A stretch of 64,000 bases of DNA. Source: Argyresthia goedartella. Lineage: Eukaryota; Arthropoda; Insecta; Lepidoptera; Argyresthiidae. Below, one piece after another: positions 32,819 through 42,756 of this stretch. Both the position numbers and the translations under genes were made by a program. The first letter of the stretch is position 1, and each line of letters starts with the position of its first letter. Under the pieces are notes generated by a model. It did no database searches and was not told the DNA's origin. It saw only the letters and a program-made list of their open reading frames with translations. Location of the stretch: NCBI GenBank assembly GCA_949825045.1, contig OX463829.1, positions 27,368,715 to 27,432,714 of the forward strand. The letters are read 5' to 3'.

Positions 32819-33173
32819 TAGTCAAAACCATTAGTTGATACACTAACGCGTTAGGTGATCAACTATCGACAGATAGTGAACCAGACCGACAGGGTTTAGA
32901 ATTTACGTTTCTTTTGTTCTGACATGTCAACCTAATACGAAGCTCGCCCTCTCTAGTCTTCACCTAAGCTACCGCATTGTTTGTCCTGGTATTTCGTTTG
33001 CAATTCAAGTTTAAACCAGTGTACTATTTAACGGTTTTAACCGTTAGTTTATAACTAACGCGTCATATACATAGTAAGCAGTATGCTACAGTTTACTATC
33101 TGCCGATAGTTGACCAACTAACAAGAAAAAAAACGTTGGTTGATCAACTAAAGGTTTTGACAATCTTACGGTG
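32819..33173. mobile_element. MITE-F, copy 1
   Basis: The terminal inverted repeats start caccgtaagatagtcaaaac on the left and, on the minus strand of the right end, caccgtaagattgtcaaaac. Subterminal gttgatcaac-type palindromes follow. It is flanked by atatat on both sides, an AT-rich target duplication. It is inserted at the 3' end of LINE-G; the last 12 residues of that open frame are encoded by the MITE. A second copy lies at 52574-52947. Confidence 0.85.
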
Positions 33174-33175
33174 AC

Positions 33176-34440
33176 ATATATACAACAAACTTTGGCTTGT
33201 TAATGTTTTGTTAATAAGATTTTTTAAAGCGAATTGGGGTAAATTAAAAATATCAACATCATTAAATAATTTATTGTAAATATTCATTATTCTGTCTATT
33301 GTATTATTTTGTCCATAGTTTGAACGATGAAATGGGATAAGGAAATGGAAAAGGGTTTTAATTCTGGTTGACGATCTTGGTACTCTGGACTTAATACAAT
33401 ACAGCAACTCAGGACAGTAAGTTAAACCTTTTACAACTTTGTATAGAAACATCATGTCGGCTATAGTGCGTATATTCTCTAATAATATTATTTTATGACG
33501 CTTGGCACTTCCAATGATGTCAGAACTCGATACCCTGTTGCGAAAACTCAAGTGCCTGAAGAACTTGTGCTGATTGCTCTCTAACCTAGATGAATGCACA
33601 TCACATATAGGGTTCCACGCCATGTCGAGCCCTTTTTGAATTCTCTAGACATTCTAAGTACAAATCCAAGCATTTGGTATAAGTGTTGTATAATATGGTT
33701 ATAGTGTCTATTGAACGACAGATACTAATATAATATTTCCACTTTCTGGAACAGATTGTAACGATTTCCTAGTCGAAATCCATTCTAGTCTTCTTTCTAG
33801 TAAAAGAGATATTCTGATATTTGCTGGCATTTAAGAAGAGATTATTTTCCGTTCAATATAAAGCAAATCTATCGAGATCATCTTGTGTAAGGAGGGCTCT
33901 ATTGAAACATAATCGCTTTACATATTTTCATATCAACAGCGTAAATAGTAATGCTGGAATTTTGTACACAACTTACCATATCATTTACAAAATGGATGAA
34001 AAATAAAGGACCAAGATGAGAACCCTGTGGCATCCCAGACGACACTAATATCTCTTCTGATTGACAGCCATTAATTACCTCTAATTTGAAGGTAAGAGCT
34101 GATCCATCTATGAGAATCACCTACCACATCCATATTCCCGAATTTAGACTCCAGAAGATTGCGGTCTACTTTATCAAAGGGTTTCGAATAGTCAGTATAT
34201 ATGACGTCCATCTGATTTACGGCTTCGATACACACAAGAATGTGACTATTATATGCGAGTAGGTTTTACATGACGGAACGACCTTTTCTAAAACGATGTT
34301 GCTTAGGAAATGATATTTGATCGAAAACTCTTTACTCGAAAACCTTACTGATCTATGAATGATTAGTAATGGGTCTATAATTACTAATGTTGTTTTTATC
34401 GCCTGATTAAAATACTGGCATTTTAAATGACGTTTCCCAA
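33176..34440 (-). pseudogene. LINE-G reverse transcriptase, decayed (minus strand)
   Basis: Reading on the minus strand from 34440: KNNISNYRPI-like RT fingers, VIYTDYSKPFDKVDRNLLES (the KAFD block, here KPFD), SSGMPQGSHLGPLFFIHFVN, a degenerate AVDMKI where YADDMK is expected, and WNPICDVHSSRLESNQHKFF with RHLSFR in the C-terminal domain. Frames change several times and stops are present. Loss of the ADD dyad shows it is dead. It belongs to the broad CR1/Jockey group. Confidence 0.8.
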
Positions 34441-34459
34441 GGAGTGGAAAAAACGCATT

Positions 34460-34547
34460 CAATACATCCGTACATGCATACATAAATACTTAAATACATA
34501 TATACATACATTCACAATTAATTACATACACAGATACATACATACAA
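34460..34547 (+). repeat. (CATA)n-rich low-complexity sequence
   Basis: Imperfect cata/taca repeats directly next to the left end of the Tc1-like element. Confidence 0.8.
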
Positions 34548-34852
34548 TGCCGCTCAATAATATTCAGCCATCCAGTTATAATGTCGTTATTTGGCGATAT
34601 TACGACATTATAAATTTTATAAAAATATTTATAAAGAAAATCGAACAGAACAAAAAGCTGCATTTCTTTGCCACTGAAAGCAAACTTTATTTCATTGATC
34701 TGTCATGTTTCATCAGTAAAGAATCCTATGTACGACCTTCGAATTTTCTTATTTTTTTCTGAATAACATCGACAAAACTCATTATTGTGTAGCCTCGTTT
34801 TTCTGGGGGTACTAGTTCCTGTCAGTAAAAGAAGAGATTCTGGTTCTCAAGT

Positions 34853-34858
34853 TTTATT
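34853..34858 (-). terminator. AATAAA polyadenylation signal in the 3' LTR
   Basis: AATAAA on the minus strand, 65 nt before the LTR end, the position expected for the end of R with a short U5. The equivalent in the 5' LTR is 41902-41907. Confidence 0.5.
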
Positions 34859-35148
34859 TCCTGAACATTTGTTAAAGAAAACAAGGGGGGGTTCTCTCTT
34901 AGTGGCCGTCCTATTTAAATAATACACGTCCTTAATTCTACACTTATCTCGACCCTTGTTTCTTCAGGTCTGCCCCCCCCGCAGGGAAGATCAGCGTAAC
35001 AGTAACAAGCAGGGCGTCACCAGCTACACTGGCAGTACAGGCGCCATGCGGGATCTTATGTACTGGAATTAGGAGAAAAATCTACTTAGCGACTGGCCCT
35101 AAGTTCACAATGTACACCACGGGCCTTAATTAAGAGCTCCCCGACTTA

Positions 35149-35425
35149 AAATTACACAAAATTAACCAAACACACGGGCAAGGTCTATTTCTCAGGTGCC
35201 CAGGCCTTAATCTACCGCAGGGAAAATTTATATTCCTTCAAATTACACAAAATTATCAAAACACACGGGCAAGGTCTATTCTTAGGTGCATAAGCCTTAA
35301 TCTACCGCAGGGAAAATTTATATTCCTTCAAATTACACAAAATTATCAAAACACACGGGCAAGGTCTATTCTTAGGTGCATAAGCCTTAATCTACTACAA
35401 GGAAAATCTATATTCGGTTTGCAAT
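35149..35425 (-). repeat. Three-unit 90-bp tandem repeat in the 3' LTR
   Basis: Units start at 35149, 35240 and 35330, each opening with aaattacacaaaatta and containing acacacgggcaaggtctatt. The second and third are almost identical. The same block is at 42198-42474 in the other LTR. It lies 280-550 nt downstream of the TATA box, in the transcribed leader. Confidence 0.9.
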
Positions 35426-36475
35426 ACACTAACAAATGTCACAAATTAACCTATTTACAAAATCACCCTGGCCGTGGTCCAGCCCCATGATGCAATTATA
35501 TTTAATAAAACCTCTTGGTTTGGCCACTGGACCACAGGGAATGCCTAAGGAAGTTGAATCACTGCGTCGACGTTACCTAAGACTAGGTCAATCGACCATG
35601 ATGAGCGACTAGGGCCGCGTTATGGAGAAGTAACGAGAAATCTACTGGGGCAGGTTAGTAAGCGCGCGATGCGAACCATGGAAGATGGAAATTTCTCACC
35701 TTATATATTCAGGATGTACCTCGCCCGCTACCACGGGGTGCACCCAGCACGGGTCACCTTGGCGGCTCCCAAAATCCCGTCTTCGGCAGGGTTGGATTTA
35801 GCGAGCCGATGCGTCAGCCACCTCACCACACGTGGGAACAACCTCCTTCCGCTACGCGTCCACCACGGCACGCTCTCTCCGTCCCCGGAGCAAAAAGGGG
35901 CAAGGTTTCTTGTCAGTGGTTCCTCCTTCTACCACCTCAAGCGGTGTGCCTCTCGCGGCACTCTCGTCGAAAAAAGCCTCCCACCGGCTTGGGGCGCATA
36001 TTTATAACCAAAATCTTCGCGAACAATCTTTCCATCAGGGATACCACCTTCGCGCTGAAAGCCCCCCATGACAAGTTCACGTCGCCGATTGCGACAGTAA
36101 ATTAGCCGGGCGAAATTTCTATCTAGCTCCCGTTCCGCTGTCAGTTCCTGCACCTTACATTCAGGACGCGTCCCCACCAACATTTAGGGTACACGGCAGC
36201 GATTCCCGCCTGAAAATAATTGTTCACTCCGCCAGCTGTAGTTAAATTTTCCCGACAACATGGGAACAAAAAGACGAGGGCAACACTAAGAGTGGTGGCG
36301 CCCTCTAGCGGCGTTCCACCGTAACCACTTGGATCGATACTGTTCGACGCGCAGCGAGATGGCTCCCCCAATGTAAGCATTGTTAAGGCTGCCGCCAGAT
36401 GGCGATACCTGTATCTTCCTCTCATAAATCCAACTGTTTAAACCTATGTAAATGGACTGAAAATCCAGCGCTACA

Positions 36476-36492
36476 GTACCCCCCAAGCCAAA
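36476..36492 (-). promoter_or_regulatory. Polypurine tract
   Basis: GGCTTGGGGGGTAC on the minus strand ends directly at the 3' LTR; the G6 run is the likely plus-strand primer. Confidence 0.6.
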
Positions 36493-36768
36493 ATAGGATT
36501 CACGCAGGGAATCCTACGGATGACCCCATCCGAGAACACCGCCCCCCAACAAAACAAACCCTCCAACATCCACAATACCAAAAAAAACGAAGTGCCTACG
36601 ACACACAAAACCAAAAGACCTATGATGCCACCTCATGATCCGGCCGAAGACTCTTGAGGGACCAAACAAAATAACAAGCTAAACAGTACAGCTGTCACAA
36701 CATACAACAATGATACAATGGAAACTATTTCCTTGGCATCACCGTTCCAGGTGTTGTTCCGGAACGGC
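36493..36768 (-). other. Gypsy 3' untranslated region
   Basis: 276 bp between the pol stop and the polypurine tract, without an env-like frame. Confidence 0.6.
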
Positions 36769-39700
36769 TTATCTGGGCCTACGGCGGAATACTCGGCTCC
36801 TATAGGCGGCGCTGTGACTTGGCGAAGCGCCTGTATTTATCCCCAATCTTTCACCAGCTACGTGGGCATTGCTGCGCAGAACTCCGCGACGGGGCGACGC
36901 AGCCGGACCAACGATCGCTGATGAGCGAAAATTACCAACACTCACAACACTACTCACGGGGTTTACTCGTGGGTCGCATGACATCTGTCCCTCGTCTTTC
37001 TGTTTGATATCCTTAATATGCCACTTCCCCAATGGCTTGCCGTTTTCATCCTCTACCTCGTAAACCAAACGCGATAACTTCTTGACGATGATGCATTTTT
37101 CATACTTAGGACATAACTTCGCAGAAAAATGTTTGCTCGCATCACTGAGTTTGTAAGTTCTTTTCCAAACAATATCGCCTACATTGAAAGACAAATCACG
37201 GCGTTTGCTATTATACGTTTTGACATTACGATCGTGGGCCTTTTTTAGTTCTACCCCCACTTTCTCGTAAACATCTTTCAAGGTACCTAATCTATCCGCC
37301 GAGGCTTTTCGCGACCCAAACAACAATTCATCAACTACAACGGGATCCGAGTAAACATTTCCATCAGCTACTGCCTCTCTCCCATGTACCAGAAAAAACG
37401 GGGTGTACGAAGTAGCATCGTTAACGGAAGTATTTAGAGCGAACTGTATCTTGTGAATATTCACATCCCACGTGCGATGGTCAGACCCTACGAAACTTGA
37501 GACCGCAGTCATGATGGTCCTGTTATATCGTTCTACCGTGTTTACTTGGGGGCAATAAACCGGGCCCAAATGTACTTGCGGCACATTGTACTTTTCGAAT
37601 AATGACTGGACTTCACGACCCACCAGCTGTGGCCCGTTGTCTGAGAGCACAGTCTGAGGAACCCCATGCACCAGAAACACATGGTCCTCCAGGCGCTGAG
37701 CGATCACCTTTCCTGTAGCGCGCCGCACGGGGAAAATCAAACAATACTTGGAGAAGCAGCATACTACTACTAACAAAAATGTATTTAGCTGTCTGGAAGC
37801 CGGTAGGGGGCCGACTAAATCAACACTAATACACTGAAACGGCCGTGAGCAAACCTTTGGGTCCCCCATCAGACCGGGTTTTGACAGGTTGCTATGTTTA
37901 TAGGCTTTACACACTTCACAAGCAGCCACAAAACTCACCACGTCCTGGTACATTCCTGGCCAAAAGTATCTGAGCTTCAACCGACTGTGCGTCTTATCTA
38001 CCCCTAGATGTGCCGCCGTAGGCGTTGAATGGTTCGCGACTATGATGTCCACTCTGTACTCCACTGGGACTACCTCCTTCCACTGGAAGTCATCGGTTAA
38101 GTTGTTCTTGCCCTTTCTGAAACGATAAAGACGACCGCTCTCGACCTGATAATTTGCCATGGATTGTGGCCTATCCACACAACCCCTAAAAAGTTTCAAA
38201 TACCAATCGTCAGAAGTCTGCACCGTTGGCGCCACTGCTGCCACCGGAACTGATCTTGAGAGAGCATCAGGAACTACATTGTCCACTCCTCGCCGATGTT
38301 GAATAGTGAAGTTATATGGGGATAACCTACAACCCCATCTTTCTAGACGACCGGTTGGGTTTTTCAAGTTTAAAAACCATTTCAGGCTGGCATGATCAGT
38401 GATGATCGTAAACGGCCTATCTCCCTCCAGATAAGGACGAAAGTGTTCGACGGCGTTGACCACCGCCATCGCTTCTTTCTCCGTGGCTGAGTAGTTCCGC
38501 TCGGCGGGTAAGAGAGATCGGCTGAAATAAGCGATGGGGTGCTCCCCTCCATCAAACCTCTGCGTCAATGTTGCACCTACACCAAAATCGGATGCATCGC
38601 AATGCACTACAAAGTCTTTGTCAAAATCCGGACATGCTAACACCGGGGCCGTAGTCAGCGCCCTCTTTAGCTCCACAAATGCCTGGTCAGCTTCCGCTGT
38701 CCACTGGAACGGTGGCGTACCTTTTTTTGTTGAAGTTAATTTGTTGAGCGGCCCCGCTATGTTACTGAAATTTTTAATAAAACGTCGGTAGTACGAGGCG
38801 GTGCCTAAAAATCTCTTAACCTCCTTCTTAGTTGTCGGTACGGAGAAGTCCACAATAGCCCGTATTTTTTCTGGGTCTGTCCTCAGACCAAACTCATCAA
38901 CTACGTACCCGAGGTATTTTAATTGACTTCTAAAAAATTGGCATTTCTGTAAGTTAATTGTTAATCCAGCGAAGCTTAGCCGATCTAAGACAACCCGCAG
39001 CAGCCTCGTATGCTCCTCAAACGTAGCTGAAACGATTACAATGTCATCTAAATAAATAAAAATTCTCCCGCCGAACTCAGGTCCGAAGAGACGATCCATG
39101 AGGCGCTGTTGAGTAGCTGGTGCAGAAGTTAAGCCGAAGCACATAACCTTGAAGTGGTACAGCCCGCGCGCTGGCACTGTAAACGCGGTTTTTTCCATTG
39201 AGTCCCGAGAGTCTAGTGGGATCTGCCAAAAGGCTGCTTTGAGGTCAATAGAAGACATAAACTTCGCGTTCCCCAACTGATCTAAGATTTGCGTTATGTA
39301 CGGGAGAGGGTATGCATCATGTTTTGAAACCGCGTTCAGCTTCCTACTATCCAAACAAAATCTCAGCGTACCATCTGCCTTGGGTGCCATTGTTATAGGA
39401 TTATTCCACGCACTACTGCTGGGTTCCACAACGTCTAGCTGCAGCATCTCGTCCAACTGTTTATTTAACTCTGCTAGTTTTTGTGGGGACAAAACATAGT
39501 ACCGTTGTTTTATAGGGGCTGCCCCTCCTGTGTCAATCCTGTGGCTCAAGAGATGAGTTCTACCTAAACCCTTCTTATCAAAAGATATGGACTCAAACTC
39601 CAGCATGATATCTTCGGCTTCTGCGCGTTGGCGAACTGAAAGGGCGTTCAACGGTTGAATCCTCCTAATCTCACAATCAAAAGTGGCTGTCTTCTCGGTG

Positions 39701-40527
39701 TCAGAGAAAGAGCATCCCCTATTCAACAAGGACAACACGTCAGGTGCTATGTCAAACTCCTGCCAGAAGTTGATGCCCAGAAGCAGGCTCGTCGTTACTC
39801 CCGGAACTACATAAAATTTAACGACGGACGTTCTACCCCCCAAAGCGACGGGCAGTAACACGTAACCGGCGACCGGTGAAGATGAACCGTTTGCTGTGGT
39901 TATCGCGTCCAAATCCAACGCCCTATGCAATACGATTTCCTGACCGAGCCTATCCAAAGCCGCCTTGCTAATAATGGAAATTTCCGATCCAGAATCTAAT
40001 AGACCAGTAAAAAAAAAATTATAAACCCCCACTTTCAGATATGGGCGAGCGTCGCGACCGTGGATCACGCTCACGTGTTTCGCGCGTAGTTCGATGTGAA
40101 ATTTACGGACAAATTCTATCCACTCCGACCATTCCTGTGGTCTTGGAGTCAGTGGCGAAGCTATCACGTTTGGTTCAGAGGTGACGGGTGCACTATGTGG
40201 TACGGGACTCACCTTATTGTTGACGAAAACGCCCTTGGGCGAATGCGACGAAGGGCTTCCAGAACCCCGTGCGCCCGGGACATCCGCAGACGCCCTCCTC
40301 ACCTTGGCATCACCACCCCGATCTCCATGCCGGAGTGATGCGTCGTGGCCTACGGTGGCGAAGGACACGCACGCCCCCGGCGCACGTTGCCTTTCCGCCT
40401 CCGCCGCATGAAATTCGGACGCCGTATTAACAGCGCACTTACTTGCAGGGTTACTTACGTGGTAAGAGGGTATACCTCTCCCAAAGCCTACACCCGAATC
40501 AACCCTGCTCTGATTCGACTTTATTAG
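36769..40527 (-). CDS. pol: Pol polyprotein (protease, RT, RNase H, integrase)
   Basis: Expressed by -1 frameshift at 40527; the stretch from 40368 down gives 1,199 residues, with about 53 more from the slip site. Residue numbers count from 40368. Protease LLDSGSEISII (DSG 125-127); RT with FIYLDDIVIV (YLDD 439-442); RNase H with HCDASDFGVGATL (D591) and NYSATEKEAMAVV; integrase zinc domain H780/H787 and C817/C820; catalytic D850 (SVDLVGPL), D910 (LSDNGPQ) and E946, a D-35-E spacing; then a GPY-like module (KLCPKYEKCIIVKKL, about 1084-1099). All key catalytic residues are present and no stop interrupts, so the enzyme set is probably functional. The C-terminal 70 residues are low complexity. 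Confidence 0.95.
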   Translation of the reverse strand, partial: LIKSNQSRVDSGVGFGRGIPSYHVSNPASKCAVNTASEFHAAEAERQRAPGACVSFATVGHDASLRHGDRGGDAKVRRASADVPGARGSGSPSSHSPKGVFVNNKVSPVPHSAPVTSEPNVIASPLTPRPQEWSEWIEFVRKFHIELRAKHVSVIHGRDARPYLKVGVYNFFFTGLLDSGSEISIISKAALDRLGQEIVLHRALDLDAITTANGSSSPVAGYVLLPVALGGRTSVVKFYVVPGVTTSLLLGINFWQEFDIAPDVLSLLNRGCSFSDTEKTATFDCEIRRIQPLNALSVRQRAEAEDIMLEFESISFDKKGLGRTHLLSHRIDTGGAAPIKQRYYVLSPQKLAELNKQLDEMLQLDVVEPSSSAWNNPITMAPKADGTLRFCLDSRKLNAVSKHDAYPLPYITQILDQLGNAKFMSSIDLKAAFWQIPLDSRDSMEKTAFTVPARGLYHFKVMCFGLTSAPATQQRLMDRLFGPEFGGRIFIYLDDIVIVSATFEEHTRLLRVVLDRLSFAGLTINLQKCQFFRSQLKYLGYVVDEFGLRTDPEKIRAIVDFSVPTTKKEVKRFLGTASYYRRFIKNFSNIAGPLNKLTSTKKGTPPFQWTAEADQAFVELKRALTTAPVLACPDFDKDFVVHCDASDFGVGATLTQRFDGGEHPIAYFSRSLLPAERNYSATEKEAMAVVNAVEHFRPYLEGDRPFTIITDHASLKWFLNLKNPTGRLERWGCRLSPYNFTIQHRRGVDNVVPDALSRSVPVAAVAPTVQTSDDWYLKLFRGCVDRPQSMANYQVESGRLYRFRKGKNNLTDDFQWKEVVPVEYRVDIIVANHSTPTAAHLGVDKTHSRLKLRYFWPGMYQDVVSFVAACEVCKAYKHSNLSKPGLMGDPKVCSRPFQCISVDLVGPLPASRQLNTFLLVVVCCFSKYCLIFPVRRATGKVIAQRLEDHVFLVHGVPQTVLSDNGPQLVGREVQSLFEKYNVPQVHLGPVYCPQVNTVERYNRTIMTAVSSFVGSDHRTWDVNIHKIQFALNTSVNDATSYTPFFLVHGREAVADGNVYSDPVVVDELLFGSRKASADRLGTLKDVYEKVGVELKKAHDRNVKTYNSKRRDLSFNVGDIVWKRTYKLSDASKHFSAKLCPKYEKCIIVKKLSRLVYEVEDENGKPLGKWHIKDIKQKDEGQMSCDPRVNPVSSVVSVGNFRSSAIVGPAASPRRGVLRSNAHVAGERLGINTGASPSHSAAYRSRVFRRRPR

Positions 40528-41678
40528 TTTTTTGACATCTTACATTTAGGACACGTTGAAGTAACTACATCCGGTTCCCCGCAACGGTAGCAGAATAATT
40601 TCCGCGACGGCTCTTGTATCGTTGAGACTTGGCCTGCGGTGGCTTTCCCGTTGTCACAAGTATAAATTAAGTCCGACGCCAAGATTGAGGCGGATGTAGT
40701 TGGCTCCGAGAAGCTACGCGCAATACATTCTGCCTGTTCCAGCAATCGGCAGCTTGACTTCAAATCCGACCATGAGTTGATTGGGTGCAGAGCTAGTTGG
40801 GTCGTGTAGAACGGCCTAATATTGTGTCTAACTATAGCCAATTTCTCAATTTCCGTAATGGGTTTTAATAATTGGGAGAAATAATTTTGCATTACGCTCA
40901 AATAATTTACTATGCTCTCGTCCTGTCCCTGAGTTCTTTCCCTAATCTCTTTCATAAGACGGAAATCAAAGTCAAATGGTAAGTATTCCGCCAACAAAAG
41001 ATTTTTCAATTCGGACCATGTGTGTACATCGCTAATGGCACCTCTGTACCAGCATAACGCTCCGTCCGTGAATAATTCCGGGGCCGACTTGAACAATCTT
41101 TCGTCGGAGATACCGCGGGAGACCCTAACTTCTTCCAATCTTTGTAAAAATCCCTTTACGCACGACTTCCCATCGAATTTGATATTCAATGTGTGAACCG
41201 CCTGATACTTCTCGGGTATTACCTCGCGGACGGGGGTAGGTGACGCCACTCTGGACGATCGAAAATTTAACATAATACTCTCTAGTCTGTCTATTATTTT
41301 TTCGATAGTCGCGTTTGTCTCGAAAAATTTGTCGCCGGCACCTTCTAGGGGCTGAAGCCTACTCAGACGGTGATATAAGTGGTACGCTAACGCCTGTACC
41401 CTACTCAGAATCTTTAAAGAACACGGTCTTTGAGTTGTACCTACCAACAGACTCTGCAGTGATTCTAACTTCTCACAAATAGTGGCGAATTCCCGCTCAC
41501 AATCGCCACTGAACTCCGTTACTTCGTCCGAGCTGAGTTCAATGTTTAATTTTCGGATCTGGGAACGCAGTTCCGTGACGGTTGGGGCTGGCTTTCCCCC
41601 ACGAAGTTCAACTTCATATTCTAACTCGTCCTTATGCAGTAAATTAAAATTAATCGGCCTATCTTCAAAAGTTGCCAT
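40524..41678 (-). CDS. gag: Gag polyprotein of the Gypsy element
   Basis: 384 residues from the ATG at 41678 (MATFEDRPINFNLL); the frame is open for 41 more codons upstream but has no ATG there. The central capsid-like part contains FLQRLEEVRVSRGIS, DGALCWYRG and TWSELKNLLLAEYLP, the typical Gypsy Gag region. It ends with a zinc knuckle CYRCGEPDVVTSTCPKC (about residues 363-379) of CX2CX9CX2C form rather than the CX2CX4HX4C form. Gag forms the particle and binds the RNA. The last codons, tcA AAA AAC, are a -1 frameshift site and two TAA stops follow. Start choice is inference. Confidence 0.9.
   Translation of the reverse strand: MATFEDRPINFNLLHKDELEYEVELRGGKPAPTVTELRSQIRKLNIELSSDEVTEFSGDCEREFATICEKLESLQSLLVGTTQRPCSLKILSRVQALAYHLYHRLSRLQPLEGAGDKFFETNATIEKIIDRLESIMLNFRSSRVASPTPVREVIPEKYQAVHTLNIKFDGKSCVKGFLQRLEEVRVSRGISDERLFKSAPELFTDGALCWYRGAISDVHTWSELKNLLLAEYLPFDFDFRLMKEIRERTQGQDESIVNYLSVMQNYFSQLLKPITEIEKLAIVRHNIRPFYTTQLALHPINSWSDLKSSCRLLEQAECIARSFSEPTTSASILASDLIYTCDNGKATAGQVSTIQEPSRKLFCYRCGEPDVVTSTCPKCKMSKN
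40527..40533 (-). promoter_or_regulatory. -1 ribosomal frameshift site A AAA AAC
   Basis: In the gag frame the last sense codons read tcA AAA AAC followed by TAA TAA. A -1 slip gives AAA AAA then CTA ATA AAG, and this frame is open without a stop through to the end of pol at 36769. The heptamer is a canonical X XXY YYZ slippery sequence. A possible 6-bp stem (GAGAGG/CCTCTT) lies about 50 nt downstream, which is farther than usual. Confidence 0.85.
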
Positions 41679-41818
41679 TGTGGCCCGGTCACACACGATA
41701 ACACAATAACAACAATTAACAATCCGCCTCAAAATACAAAAACTAAAGTATAGAAACGGCCATGTGTACTGAGCGAAAGACCAGAACACAGGTTTACACA
41801 ACCACCAAGAGAGAAAAA

Positions 41819-41834
41819 CCTGTTCGGTGCGCCA
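41819..41834 (-). promoter_or_regulatory. Primer-binding site
   Basis: TGGCGCACCGAACAGG on the minus strand begins two bases after the 5' LTR. The TGGCGC start is the usual PBS form (complement of a tRNA CCA end). It resembles the lysine-tRNA type, but I cannot name the tRNA with certainty. Confidence 0.7.
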
Positions 41835-42197
41835 ATTGTAGCCTCGTTTTTCTGGGGGTACTAGTTCCTGTCAGTAAAAGAAGAGATTCTGGTTCTCAAG
41901 TTTTATTTCCTGAACATTTGTTAAAGAAAACAAGGGGGGGTTCTCTCTTAGTGGCCGTCCTATTTAAATAATACACGTCCTTAATTCTACACTTATCTCG
42001 ACCCTTGTTTCTTCAGGTCTGCCCCCCCCGCAGGGAAGATCAGCGTAACAGTAACAAGCAGGGCGTCACCAGCTACACTGGCAGTACAGGCGCCATGCGG
42101 GATCTTATGTACTGGAATTAGGAGAAAAATCTACTTAGCGACTGGCCCTAAGTTCACAATGTACACCACGGGCCTTAATTAAGAGCTCCCCGACTTA

Positions 42198-42474
42198 AAA
42201 TTACACAAAATTAACCAAACACACGGGCAAGGTCTATTTCTCAGGTGCCCAGGCCTTAATCTACCGCAGGGAAAATTTATATTCCTTCAAATTACACAAA
42301 ATTATCAAAACACACGGGCAAGGTCTATTCTTAGGTGCATAAGCCTTAATCTACCGCAGGGAAAATTTATATTCCTTCAAATTACACAAAATTATCAAAA
42401 CACACGGGCAAGGTCTATTCTTAGGTGCATAAGCCTTAATCTACTACAAGGAAAATCTATATTCGGTTTGCAAT
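42198..42474 (-). repeat. Three-unit 90-bp tandem repeat in the 5' LTR
   Basis: Copy of the block at 35149-35425, offset by 7,049 bp. Confidence 0.9.
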
Positions 42475-42749
42475 ACACTAACAAATGTCACAAATTAACC
42501 TATTTACAAAATCACCCTGGCCGTGGTCCAGCCCCATGATGCAATTATATTTAATAAAACCTCTTGGTTTGGCCACTGGACCACAGGGAATGCCTAAGGA
42601 AGTTGAATCACTGCGTCGACGTTACCTAAGACTAGGTCAATCGACCATGATGAGCGACTAGGGCCGCGTTATGGAGAAGTAACGAGAAATCTACTGGGGC
42701 AGGTTAGTAAGCGCGCGATGCGAACCATGGAAGATGGAAATTTCTCACC

Positions 42750-42756
42750 TTATATA
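42750..42756 (-). promoter_or_regulatory. TATA box in the 5' LTR
   Basis: TATATAA on the minus strand, about 770 bp into the LTR, followed by AGGTGAGAAATTTCC. The U3/R boundary is probably about 30 nt downstream. The identical site in the 3' LTR is at 35701-35707. Confidence 0.5.

Larger units (their letters stand above)
34788..36475 (-). repeat. 3' LTR of the Gypsy element
   Basis: It runs (minus strand) from TGTAGCGCTGGATTTTCAG to GAGGCTACA. It contains a TATATAA box, a three-unit tandem repeat and an AATAAA signal. Open frames within it (for example 36141-36425) are duplicated in the other LTR and lack protein motifs, so I treat them as non-coding. Confidence 0.95.

Noticed and set aside
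33144..33180. C-terminal residues of the 159-residue LINE-G frame
   Set aside because: Encoded by the MITE-F end, not by the LINE.
35149..35425. CRISPR-like array
   Set aside because: Units of about 90 bp are directly adjacent without unique spacers; tandem repeat in an LTR of a eukaryotic element.
35669..36105. Overlapping ORFs of 79-112 residues (also 42718-43154)
   Set aside because: Plus-strand frames opposite to the element's direction, within the LTRs; chance open frames in GC-rich sequence.
36141..36425. 94-residue ORF (also at 43190-43474)
   Set aside because: Lies inside the Gypsy LTR, is duplicated only because the LTR is, and has no protein motif.
40181..40527. Plus-strand ORFs opposite the gag-pol junction
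   Set aside because: Shadows of the well-supported minus-strand gag and pol.
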